57,615 nt of DNA from assembly GCA_009783085.1 (NCBI GenBank), contig WRHU01000009.1, forward strand, positions 1 to 57,615, read 5' to 3'. The notes beneath the pieces were generated by a model, which worked only from the letters and a program-made list of their open reading frames with translations, was not told where the DNA came from and did no database searches. Numbering within the stretch: the stretch's first letter is position 1; each line of letters opens with the position of its first letter. Source of the DNA: Coriobacteriia bacterium (GTDB lineage: Bacteria > Actinomycetota > Coriobacteriia > Coriobacteriales > UBA8131). Both the position numbers and the translations under genes were made by a program. Of this stretch, positions 8,424 through 16,833 are shown one piece after another.

Positions 8424-9090
8424 TTCATGTTTTATGCCGCTATCAAAAGGCCGTTAGCGAACACAAAAATTGTATTGCGTTCTCGGCGATAATCGCCCAG
8501 CGCCTGTCAGAAATCGCCCAGACCGTTCTCAAAATCACCCAGCGCCTATCAGAAATCGCCCACGCCGTTCCCAAAATCGCCCAGCACTCAGCACTCAATT
8601 TGTCCCCTCGGCGATAATCGCCCAAACCTTGCAACCTCAAGCTGCCGAGCAGTGCGGCCTCCCTGCGTTACCTGTTCGCCATAATTCAGCGCCCTTTTAC
8701 GGATAAACTACTGTTCCCGTACTTCAATTTAATTGCCAATCCACGCCCAAGCATACCGCCTGCGCCCTCACCACAATTAGCCTGTGACCAGCGCAAAGAC
8801 TAGCGCTTACCAAAAAACAAAACCCGACCCAAAAGTACGGAAAAAAACCGCGAGAAAAACCCCATGGTTTTTTCCGAAAATGTCTTTACTTTGTTACCAA
8901 ACCGTGATAAATTACTGGAATGTCGTATATGCAGCAAATACAGTCGAATATATGGCATTGAGGATTCGTACAGCGCAAACGAAACCTCAAAGGCGTTTTC
9001 GGTACTTCACAAAAGCAGGTTGAGGAGCTTTTAAGGAGAACAGAAAACGTGCAGGAAAAATGGAATGTTCACAACTGGTAAGGAGGGAAA
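8424..9090. other. 667-bp intergenic region before cydA with a minisatellite
   Basis: No credible gene is seen. The first part holds a 21-bp minisatellite (8485-8625). An imperfect inverted repeat, CGGAAAAAAACC (8838-8849) with GGTTTTTTCCG (8866-8876), lies further on and could act as a terminator or operator. The A/T-rich stretch at about 8880-9000 is the likely promoter area of cydAB, but I cannot place hexamers with confidence. Confidence 0.4.
8485..8625. repeat. 21-bp minisatellite flanked by a repeated palindrome
   Basis: Five 21-bp units begin at 8492 with the shape ATCGCCCAGCGCCTGTCAGAA. Odd and even units are more alike than neighbours, which suggests a 42-bp higher-order unit. The short palindrome GGCGATAATCGCC occurs at both ends (about 8485 and 8610). 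Confidence 0.75.
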
Positions 9091-10554
9091 ATGGATTTTT
9101 TAGCTGATGTTGCTTTACTATCGCGCTTCCAATTTGCTTTCATCGTCTTTTTCCATTTTCTGTTTGTACCCTTGTCAATCGGCCTCGGATTGTTTGCCGC
9201 TCTCGCTGAGACGCGCTACTTCCGTTCACGTAAGGCCGAGGATTTGGCAGCAAGCAGATTCTGGATTAAAGTCTTTACAACGACGTTCGTTGTCGGTGTG
9301 GCATCTGGTATCACGATGGAGTTTAGCTTCGGTACCAACTGGGCTAACTACTCTCGTTTTGTCGGTGACATCTTTGGTGCACCTCTCGCCGCTGAGGCAC
9401 TGCTCTCGTTCTTCTTAGAGTCAGTATTCCTCGGTATCGTTTTGTTTGCACGTAACAAGATTAAACCTAACTTGTACCTCATCTCTATGTGGCTTGTATG
9501 GGGAGCTTCGGCTCTTTCAGCTCTCTGGATTCTTCTCGCAAACTCTTGGATGCAGACTCCAGCAGGCTTCGAGGTTGTTGATGCAAGTGGAGCCCCGCTC
9601 GCTCAGTTTACTGAATATGTAGCTGGCACTCGAGCACACATTACTGACTTCTTTGCTGCGGCACTTAATCCTTCAACCTTGGCACGTTATCTGCACACGG
9701 TTGATTCAGTGATTATTCTTGCTGCATTCTGCAGTATGGCTATTGGTGCGTACTATCTTTTGCGCAAACGTACGCCCAACCAAATTGCCTGGGGAAAACA
9801 ATTCCTCAAAACTGGTCTTACCGTAGGTCTTATCACTCTTATTCTCATGCTTCCGTTTGCTCACATGCAGGCTACTGTAGTTGCCGAGCAACAGCCCTCC
9901 AAATTTGCTGCTATGGAAGGTCAGTATGAGGACGGCGCAGCTCCCTTCTATCTTGTTGGTTGGGCTGTAGAGAATGACAAGCCCGTAGGTATTGCTATTC
10001 CTGGTCTGACAAGCTTCCTTGCAAGCTGGGATTTCAACACGGTATATCCTGGTCTTAACACGGTCAAAGATGGTGCAACCAATTTCGATGCCTATCCTGG
10101 CGTTAAAGTTGATTCGTATCAAGGTGGTATCCCACCAGTACAACTTATTTTCCAAAGCTATCACCTCATGGTCGCGCTTTGGGTAGTCATGCTCGTTTGG
10201 CTTGTTCTTGGTTTCTTCCTCCTGCGCAATGCAGATAAGGAAAAGGACAGCAAGGGTCTTGGCTATCTCGTTGTATTTGGCCCACTGCTTCCGTTCCTCG
10301 CCATCCAATCTGGTTGGCTTGTAACTGAGGTTGGTCGTCAGCCATGGATCGTCTATGATTTGCTGCTCACCAATGACGCTGTCTCAACAAGCGTTTCCAG
10401 CATCGAGGTCCTCATCACTATTGCACTCTTCATGATTTTCTACACCTTTATGTTCATTGTATGGGTACGTCTGGTACTCAGAATGATTAAGAAGGGTCCG
10501 CAAATTGAGGATGCTCCTGTCGCAGCTATCGCTAACAAGAAGGACGGTGAGTAA
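9091..10554 (+). CDS. cydA: Cytochrome bd quinol oxidase subunit I
   Basis: A 487-residue CydA, the subunit that carries haems b558, b595 and d and oxidises quinol while reducing O2 to water. His22 in FIVFFHFLFVPL fits the axial haem ligand near the N-terminus. AAEALLSFFLES carries the conserved acidic pair of the proton/oxygen site. YLHTVDS holds a second His, and GRQPW is the family signature. Nine or so hydrophobic helices are visible. A strong ribosome site (AAGGAGGGAAAATGG) fixes the start. cydB follows after 2 bp. cydCD, needed for assembly, are not in the window. In an anaerobe this enzyme mainly scavenges oxygen. Confidence 0.96.
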   Translation: MDFLADVALLSRFQFAFIVFFHFLFVPLSIGLGLFAALAETRYFRSRKAEDLAASRFWIKVFTTTFVVGVASGITMEFSFGTNWANYSRFVGDIFGAPLAAEALLSFFLESVFLGIVLFARNKIKPNLYLISMWLVWGASALSALWILLANSWMQTPAGFEVVDASGAPLAQFTEYVAGTRAHITDFFAAALNPSTLARYLHTVDSVIILAAFCSMAIGAYYLLRKRTPNQIAWGKQFLKTGLTVGLITLILMLPFAHMQATVVAEQQPSKFAAMEGQYEDGAAPFYLVGWAVENDKPVGIAIPGLTSFLASWDFNTVYPGLNTVKDGATNFDAYPGVKVDSYQGGIPPVQLIFQSYHLMVALWVVMLVWLVLGFFLLRNADKEKDSKGLGYLVVFGPLLPFLAIQSGWLVTEVGRQPWIVYDLLLTNDAVSTSVSSIEVLITIALFMIFYTFMFIVWVRLVLRMIKKGPQIEDAPVAAIANKKDGE

Positions 10555-10556
10555 TT

Positions 10557-11993
10557 ATGTTGTATTCTATCGGCCTTCAGGCGTTTGGTCCTGCTATCCC
10601 TACCGTTGTAGGCGAAGCGACGTTCTTGCAAGTTCTGTGGTTCGCTCTTATTGGCGTACTGCTCATTGGTTATTTTGTTCTTGACGGTTTTGATCTTGGT
10701 TCAGGTGCGCTGTATCCATTCATCGCAAAGACTGACCATGACAAAGCTCTGGTTCGCAGGAGCATTGGTCCCCTCTGGGACGGTAACGAAGTATGGTTGC
10801 TCACCGCTGGTGGCGCGCTGTTCGCAGCGTTTGGTCCAGCATACGCAACTGGGTTCTCTGGTTTCTACTTGGCAATTATGTTGGTACTCTTTAGCCTTAT
10901 CGCTCGCGCGATTGCTATTGAGTTCCGCTCGGTGGGCAAAGAGTTCCCTGGCGTGTTTGACGCTGCCTTCTTCCTTGGTTCAGCATTGCCCGCATTGCTC
11001 TTTGGTGTTGCTGTTGGTAACGTACTCAACGGTGTACCCCTTGACCTTAACGGTGATGTAATTCAAGGTTTCGCAGTTTCTAACCAAGTTGCACAACCGC
11101 TCTTTGATATTCTCAACGCTCCTGAGGGCACTACTACTGAGGCAGCTGGCGCGGTTCTTAACGCAGATCCTGCAGCTCTTGGTTTGGCTCTTCCGGGCAT
11201 TCCGCTTCTCGGTCTGCTCCGTCCGTTCCCGATTGTCTGCGGTCTGGTTAGCTTGTCCGCCATGCTTCTGCAAGGCGCTTGCTGGCAATCACAGAAGCAA
11301 GCAATCCACAGCCCTGTGCGTGCACGCGCTATGAAACTTCGCGCCCCGCTTGCTATTGCTGTTATTGCTTCCTTCGTCGTGGCATCAGTGCTGTTCATCT
11401 TCTTTACGCCGGTTGGAACTCAGGTTCTCTTCGGTATTGGTGTAGACCAGTTCAATGCTACTCCTGAGGCAGTTGGAAATGTTGGCCTTATGGCTCTTCT
11501 TGGAACCAGCCTCTTTGATCTCCAACACATCATTGCTTACATTGGTGCGTTGCTGATTATCGTTGCTGCTCTTGCTGTTATATTCCTGAAGAAGAACGAC
11601 CTGTTCGCTTTCATCGCAGCAAGTGCTGTTCCTGTTGGTCTTATCATTTTGGTAATGGCTTCGGCATTCCCGTTCCTCGTTCCTTCAATTGGTCCGGGTC
11701 CGTCTATTACTATTCTGAGCCCTGAGAACATCGGTATTGGCGCTTCTGGTCAGGTTCTTAGTGACCTTGTTGCTGCTAATCCTGAGATTCTCCCTGGCCC
11801 TGATGGTGCTGCTGGCCTCACGCTTGTTGATGCTGCCAGACTTGCTATCTTCTCAGGTGCCGGTGGTACCGACGTAGCACTTGGTGCTATGGCTATCATC
11901 TCTAGTGTTGGTGTACCGCTCGTACTTATCTACCACGTAATCATTTATCGTACGTTCCGTGGTCGTATTCATGACGAGGACATCAAGGGCTAA
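10557..11993 (+). CDS. cydB: Cytochrome bd quinol oxidase subunit II
   Basis: A 478-residue CydB, the structural partner of CydA. The first helix shows the family hallmark [14 protein letters not shown], followed by [23 protein letters not shown]-like sequence (here AAFGP). The protein is longer than most CydB proteins (about 340-390 residues). The extra length lies in two outside loops: residues about 155-220, rich in Gly/Ala/Pro, and another before the last helix. It starts 2 bp after cydA and is followed by a strong terminator, so cydAB form a two-gene operon. Confidence 0.95.
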   Translation: [478 protein letters not shown]

Positions 11994-12040
11994 GAGCTCG
12001 TAGTTTAGTTCCTAGTTCTCTAGGACTGTTTTACGGAATG

Positions 12041-12077
12041 CAGAACCCCCGCGCAAGCGGGGGTTCTGTTTTTTTAT
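12041..12077 (+). terminator. Rho-independent terminator after cydAB
   Basis: GAACCCCCGC with GCGGGGGTTC makes a perfect 10-bp stem around a short loop and is followed by TTTTTTT. It lies about 50 bp after the cydB stop. Confidence 0.92.
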
Positions 12078-12354
12078 TCCCTTTCCTTTAGCCTTCCGCA
12101 GGTCTCTTTTTCTACAACCGTTTACAGAATGACACAAAAAAAGTTGCAAATAACCCTTGTAATCCTTTGCAGGTAGCTCTACCATATCTATGTGAGGAAA
12201 ATTAAGGAAGCACAACATGTTGTGGCATTCTGCGGAAAACTTGTGAGTTACCTGTGGAAACTAGCCCCAAACCTGTGAAACTTGTGCCTCAAAACAAAAG
12301 AAATTGAAAGTATTAGAGAAAACTAAAGGAAGCACGAAAGAAAGGGACAGTACC

Positions 12355-14802
12355 ATGGCAACAAAAACTACCACAAACGCACCAGAAAACGTAGCAACAA
12401 ACGCAGTAGCAAATGCTGTCACCACTATCGTCAAGCGTGACGGTAGAACAACGGACTTTGATCTTTCCAAAATAACCAACGCCATTGAGAAGGCCTTTAC
12501 GGCACAGGGCGTCTTAAGAGATCGCGTTACCTACGAGAAGCTTGCTTCTCAGGTGCTCGACAAAATGGAGGCTGGCGCTATCGAGGGCGAGCCCTCGGTT
12601 GAGAGTATCCAAGACCTTGTTGAGGAAGTTCTTGACGAGAACGGACACTTCCAGATTGCGCGCGCCTATATTCGCTATCGTGATGAGCGTGCGCGCGAGC
12701 GTGTTATGCGTACCCGTCTTATGCAAGAGATTGACGAGATTACCCACTCGGCAACGCTGGACTCTGACATCAAGCGCGAGAACGCCAACATTGACGCTGA
12801 CACCGCCATGGGCACAATGCTCAAGTATGGCTCAGCAGCTGCTAAGCACTACTACCAAATGAGCGTCTTGACCGATGAACAAGAACGGGCGCACCGCGAG
12901 GGCGACATTCATATCCATGATCTTGATTTTTATACGCTTACTACCACCTGCTGCCAGATTGACATTACCAAACTCTTTGAGGGTGGTTTTTCAACGGGTC
13001 ATGGTGTGCTGCGTGAGCCAAGCGACATCACCAGCTACTCAGCTCTTGCCTGTATCGCCATTCAGTCAAATCAAAATGATCAACACGGTGGACAATCCAT
13101 TCCCAACTTTGATTATGCTCTGGCGCTCGGTGTTAAGAAAACCTACCGTCGTTTCTATAGAAAAAACCTTACCGCTGCCCTTGAGCTTTTGGCAGGTATT
13201 GAAGGCACCAAAGAGGCCGTAGACGCTTTGACGGCACGCGTAGAGGCTCAGACCAACCTTGCCCCAGCACTTATCATGGACATCAACTATGTCAACGCCG
13301 AGAAAGCAGCACTCATCGAGGAATTTGAAAAAGCAGGTCTTGATGTTGACACGGCTGCGCGCGCTCAGGCTTACGCCGCCAAACAAGCTTGGGCTGACAC
13401 TGATAAAGCAACGCACCAAGCAATGGAAGCCTTTGTTCACAATCTCAACACTATGCACTCTCGTGCGGGCGCACAAACGCCGTTCTCGTCTATTAACTAT
13501 GGTCTTGATACGAGTGCTGAGGGACGCATGGTCATCAAAAACGTGCTTCTTGCAACCGAGGAAGGTCTTGGCAGCGGAGAAACGCCGATTTTCCCCATTC
13601 AGGTGTTCCGCGTCAAAGAGGGCGTGAGTTATAATCCGAAAGACCCCAACTACGATTTGTTCCAGCTTGCTTGCCGTGTTTCAGCCAAGCGACTGTTCCC
13701 CAACTTTAGCTTCATGGATGCGAGCTTTAACGCTAAGTTCTACAAAGGCACGCCTGAAACCGAAGTTGCCTACATGGGTTGCCGCACGCGCGTTATCGCC
13801 AATGTGTATGACCCCAACAACGAGGTAACTCCAGGGCGCGGTAACTTAAGCTTTACGTCCATTAACTTGCCTCGCTTGGCCATTCGCGCCAAGGGCGACA
13901 TCGACCTGTTCTTTGAAATGCTCGACAAAAAAATCGACCTGTGCTGCGAGCAGATGCTTGATCGCTTTGCCATTCAGTCCAAAAAGCGCGTTTACAATAT
14001 GCCATTTTTGATGGGGCAAGGCGTGTGGACAGGTTCCGACAAACTTGCGTGGGACGACGAAGTAGGCGAGATTCTTAAGAACGGTACGTTCTCGCTCGGC
14101 TTTATTGGTCTGGCAGAAACGCTGGTTGCTTTGATGGGCGAGCATCATGGGCAGTCTGAGAAAGCGCAAAACCTTGGTTTGGATATTATTGGACACATGC
14201 GCTCACGTCTTGACGCACGTGCCGAGAAAGAGAAGCTTAACTATACGCTGCTTGCAACACCGGCCGAGGGACTTTCTGGACGCTTTGTGCGCATTGACCG
14301 CGAGCGCTTTGGCGACATTAAGGGCATTACCGACCGTGACTATTACACCAACAGCTTCCACATTCCGGTGTACTACGATATCAACGCCTTTAAGAAAATT
14401 GAACTTGAGGCACCCTATCATGCACTTACCAACGCCGGGCACATCAGCTACGTTGAGCTTGATGGCGACCCCAGCGACAACCTCGAGGCATTTGAGGCAA
14501 TTATTCGTCACATGAAAGAAAGCGGCGTGGGCTACGGTTCTGTTAACCACCCCGTTGACCGCGATCCAGAGTGTGGCTACAACGGCATCATTGGCGACCG
14601 TTGTCCTAAGTGCGGACGCGAGGAGGACAACGTTCCCTTTGAGCGTATCCGCCGCATTACGGGCTACCTTGTTGGTACGCTTGAGCGCTTTAACAACGGC
14701 AAGCGTGCTGAGGAGTCCGAGCGTGTTATGCATGGCATTACCCGCTCAGAGATTGAGCATGAAAACGCTCACGAAGATTCTGTTGCAGCAAACGAGGGGT
14801 AA
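12355..14802 (+). CDS. nrdD: Anaerobic (class III) ribonucleoside-triphosphate reductase
   Basis: About 815 residues. NrdD makes dNTPs from NTPs under anaerobic conditions with a glycyl radical. An N-terminal ATP-cone (VTTIVKRDGRTTDFDLSKI) is the allosteric domain. The C-terminus has the zinc-binding pattern CGYNGIIGDRCPKCG and the glycyl-radical region RRITGYLVGTLERFN. HIHDLDFYTLTTTCCQID matches the family core. I prefer the ATG at 12355, which has AAAGGGA upstream, over the TTG at 12304. nrdG begins directly after the stop. About 360 bp lie upstream of the first possible start without another gene; I see no convincing NrdR box there. Confidence 0.96.
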   Translation: MATKTTTNAPENVATNAVANAVTTIVKRDGRTTDFDLSKITNAIEKAFTAQGVLRDRVTYEKLASQVLDKMEAGAIEGEPSVESIQDLVEEVLDENGHFQIARAYIRYRDERARERVMRTRLMQEIDEITHSATLDSDIKRENANIDADTAMGTMLKYGSAAAKHYYQMSVLTDEQERAHREGDIHIHDLDFYTLTTTCCQIDITKLFEGGFSTGHGVLREPSDITSYSALACIAIQSNQNDQHGGQSIPNFDYALALGVKKTYRRFYRKNLTAALELLAGIEGTKEAVDALTARVEAQTNLAPALIMDINYVNAEKAALIEEFEKAGLDVDTAARAQAYAAKQAWADTDKATHQAMEAFVHNLNTMHSRAGAQTPFSSINYGLDTSAEGRMVIKNVLLATEEGLGSGETPIFPIQVFRVKEGVSYNPKDPNYDLFQLACRVSAKRLFPNFSFMDASFNAKFYKGTPETEVAYMGCRTRVIANVYDPNNEVTPGRGNLSFTSINLPRLAIRAKGDIDLFFEMLDKKIDLCCEQMLDRFAIQSKKRVYNMPFLMGQGVWTGSDKLAWDDEVGEILKNGTFSLGFIGLAETLVALMGEHHGQSEKAQNLGLDIIGHMRSRLDARAEKEKLNYTLLATPAEGLSGRFVRIDRERFGDIKGITDRDYYTNSFHIPVYYDINAFKKIELEAPYHALTNAGHISYVELDGDPSDNLEAFEAIIRHMKESGVGYGSVNHPVDRDPECGYNGIIGDRCPKCGREEDNVPFERIRRITGYLVGTLERFNNGKRAEESERVMHGITRSEIEHENAHEDSVAANEG

Positions 14803-15351
14803 GTGACCCAAAAGCCACATACGGTACGTCTTTACGGGACCGCCGACGATAGCATCGTCGACGGTCCCGGTATTCGCTTCACCCTTTTTGTACAGGGCTG
14901 CACGCATCGCTGTCCGGGGTGTCACAATCCAAAGGCGCAGCCAGCCCAAGGAGGCGTGGATACCTCGCTTGAAACTCTTCAGGCACACATCGAAAACAAT
15001 CCCCTTATTAGTGGCGTTACTTTTAGTGGGGGAGAACCCTTCGAGCAAGCAGAGCCTCTTTTGGAGCTCGCGCAGTGGATACGCCAGCTTGAGCGCCTTG
15101 GCAAAGACGGAACCCCCAAGGCCCCCCTCAGCATCTGGATTTATAGCGGTTACACCTATGAGCAACTTCTTGAAGGTATTCCGAACGCACAAGCACTCGA
15201 GTTGCTCAAGCTTTGCGACGTGTTGGTAGACGGTCTTTTTCTGCAAGACCAGCAAAATTACGAACTCAAATGGCGTGGCTCTGCTAACCAACGTATCATT
15301 GACATTCCCTCCTCGCTCGCCTCTGGTAGAATAGTGCCATGGAACTTCTAA
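14803..15351 (+). CDS. nrdG: Anaerobic ribonucleotide reductase activating enzyme
   Basis: A 182-residue radical-SAM protein that installs the glycyl radical on NrdD. The cluster motif is C-THR-C-PG-C within FVQGCTHRCPGCHNPKAQ, and the SAM-binding GG motif is TFSGGEPFEQ. It starts with GTG immediately after the nrdD stop codon, so the pair is coupled. Its 3' end overlaps the next gene (a CorC/HlyC-type protein) by 13 bp, so that gene is probably in the same transcript. Confidence 0.95.
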   Translation: MTQKPHTVRLYGTADDSIVDGPGIRFTLFVQGCTHRCPGCHNPKAQPAQGGVDTSLETLQAHIENNPLISGVTFSGGEPFEQAEPLLELAQWIRQLERLGKDGTPKAPLSIWIYSGYTYEQLLEGIPNAQALELLKLCDVLVDGLFLQDQQNYELKWRGSANQRIIDIPSSLASGRIVPWNF

Positions 15352-16646
15352 TCAGCATTATTATTGCACTCGTTCTTATACTGCTTAACGGCTATTTTGC
15401 CATGAGCGAGATGGCGTTGGTTAATGCGCGCCGTGCGATACTGCAACAAATTATTGAGGAGGAGCAAGGCGACACCTCGCGCAAAGCGCAGCGTGCTGTT
15501 GAGCTCGCGCAAAACTCCGACCGCCTTTTAGCCACCACGCAAGTTGCCATTACGCTTGTGGGCTTTGGTGCCGCCGCCATTGTGGCAGCTTCGTTTTCTG
15601 AGCCCATTGTTACGTGGCTTGACGGTTTTGGTCTTAAATGGCTTACCACTATTGCGCCGCCGCTTTCCATTCTCATTACCACGCTCGTGGTAAGTTACGT
15701 TACGCTCATTTTAGGCGAGCTGGTGCCCAAACGTATTGCCTTGGCAAACGCCGAGCGTGTTTCGATGGCGGTGTCTGGCCCTATTCGCTTTTTTGAGCGC
15801 ATTACTGCGCCGGTGGTCACCTTTCTCTCCGTTTCTACCAATGCGATTGCGCGCCTTTTTGGCATACGTTCCGCTGAGGATCGCCAAGCAATAAGCGAAG
15901 AGGAAATTAAATACCTTGTTACCGAGCAAGACAGTTTGCTCGACGAGGAAAAACGCATGATTCACGAGATTTTTGATTTGGGCGATACGGTTGCTCGTGA
16001 GGTTATGACGCCACGTGTTGACATGATTTGTATCCCTGATGACGCAACGGTGCGTCAAACGGTTGACCGCATGCGGGGCACAGGTCGCTCACGTTTGCCG
16101 GTGTTTCACGAAAGCCCTGATCGCATTGTGGGCGTTGTGATGCTTAAAGACTTGCTTGTGGCAATCATCGATGACCGTTTTGACGAGGAAATCATTACCT
16201 ATATGCGTGATGCGATGTTTGTTCCTGAAACCAAAGACATTTTGCCACTGCTGGGCGAGATGCAGACCTCGCACGTTCAAATTGCCATTGTAATTGACGA
16301 ACACGGCGGTACGGCGGGGCTTATCAGTGTTGAGGATATTATCGAAGAGATTGTTGGCGACATTAGCGACGAGTATGACCCCGACAACAAATACCAAACA
16401 CGCCTGAGCGACACCGAGTGGCTTATCGATGGACGCTTGCCCGTTGACGATGCTCTTGCGCTTGGTTTTCCTGTTGAGGAAAGCGAGGACTATGACACTA
16501 TCGCTGGCTGGCTGCTTGATACGATAGATACGCTTCCTGTGGTGGGCGATAGTTTTGACATCGACGGTTTTTGCTTCAAGGTACAAACCATGCGCCGCAA
16601 GCGGGTGTCTATGCTGCGGGTCACCAAGCTAGTCGCTGAGGCCTAA
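15339..16646 (+). CDS. CNNM/CorC-HlyC family membrane protein
   Basis: A 435-residue protein of the group often labelled 'hemolysin' but now linked to divalent-cation (Mg2+/Co2+) transport. The order is: an N-terminal DUF21/CNNM membrane domain with about four helices (residues 1-185, start MELLISIIIALVLILLNGYF), two CBS motifs (about 205-330, with REVMTPRVDM and DEHGGTAGLISVEDIIEEIVGDI), and a C-terminal CorC_HlyC domain (about 345-430). It overlaps nrdG by 13 bp. There is no sign that it is a toxin. Confidence 0.88.
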   Translation: MELLISIIIALVLILLNGYFAMSEMALVNARRAILQQIIEEEQGDTSRKAQRAVELAQNSDRLLATTQVAITLVGFGAAAIVAASFSEPIVTWLDGFGLKWLTTIAPPLSILITTLVVSYVTLILGELVPKRIALANAERVSMAVSGPIRFFERITAPVVTFLSVSTNAIARLFGIRSAEDRQAISEEEIKYLVTEQDSLLDEEKRMIHEIFDLGDTVAREVMTPRVDMICIPDDATVRQTVDRMRGTGRSRLPVFHESPDRIVGVVMLKDLLVAIIDDRFDEEIITYMRDAMFVPETKDILPLLGEMQTSHVQIAIVIDEHGGTAGLISVEDIIEEIVGDISDEYDPDNKYQTRLSDTEWLIDGRLPVDDALALGFPVEESEDYDTIAGWLLDTIDTLPVVGDSFDIDGFCFKVQTMRRKRVSMLRVTKLVAEA

Positions 16647-16691
16647 CAGCGAGGGCAAGTATCGCAGCGTTATCTTAAGTGTTACAAAGTG

Positions 16692-16788
16692 TTGACATAT
16701 ACTCCGCGCACTCACTTACGCACTCTAAGGTGCAGTAATCTAATAGATGCTACTCGCTCACTACGATGGAGGGATTGCCCCTCCATCG
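16692..16788 (+). promoter_or_regulatory. Possible promoter and leader hairpin before the PspC gene
   Basis: A consensus -35 box TTGACA lies at 16692-16697; the matching -10 region (about 16715-16720) is poor. A perfect 10-bp hairpin (CGATGGAGGG, 16764-16773, with its complement ending at 16788) follows in the leader. The hairpin is not followed by a T-run, so it is more likely a regulatory or stability structure than a terminator. Confidence 0.35.
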
Positions 16789-16833
16789 CTGTCTGCGTGC
16801 AAATAAGGAACGAACACGAGAAACGGAACTGCG

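Noticed and set aside
8784-9023. A 79-codon gene upstream of cydA
   Set aside because: No ribosome site and no protein-like composition; it overlaps the likely promoter region.
12304-12354. Longer N-terminus of NrdD from TTG 12304
   Set aside because: The extra 17 residues are not family-like, and the ATG at 12355 has a better ribosome site.
15339-16646. Haemolysin toxin
   Set aside because: The old name 'hemolysin' for CorC/HlyC proteins is misleading; the domains fit a cation-transport-related membrane protein.
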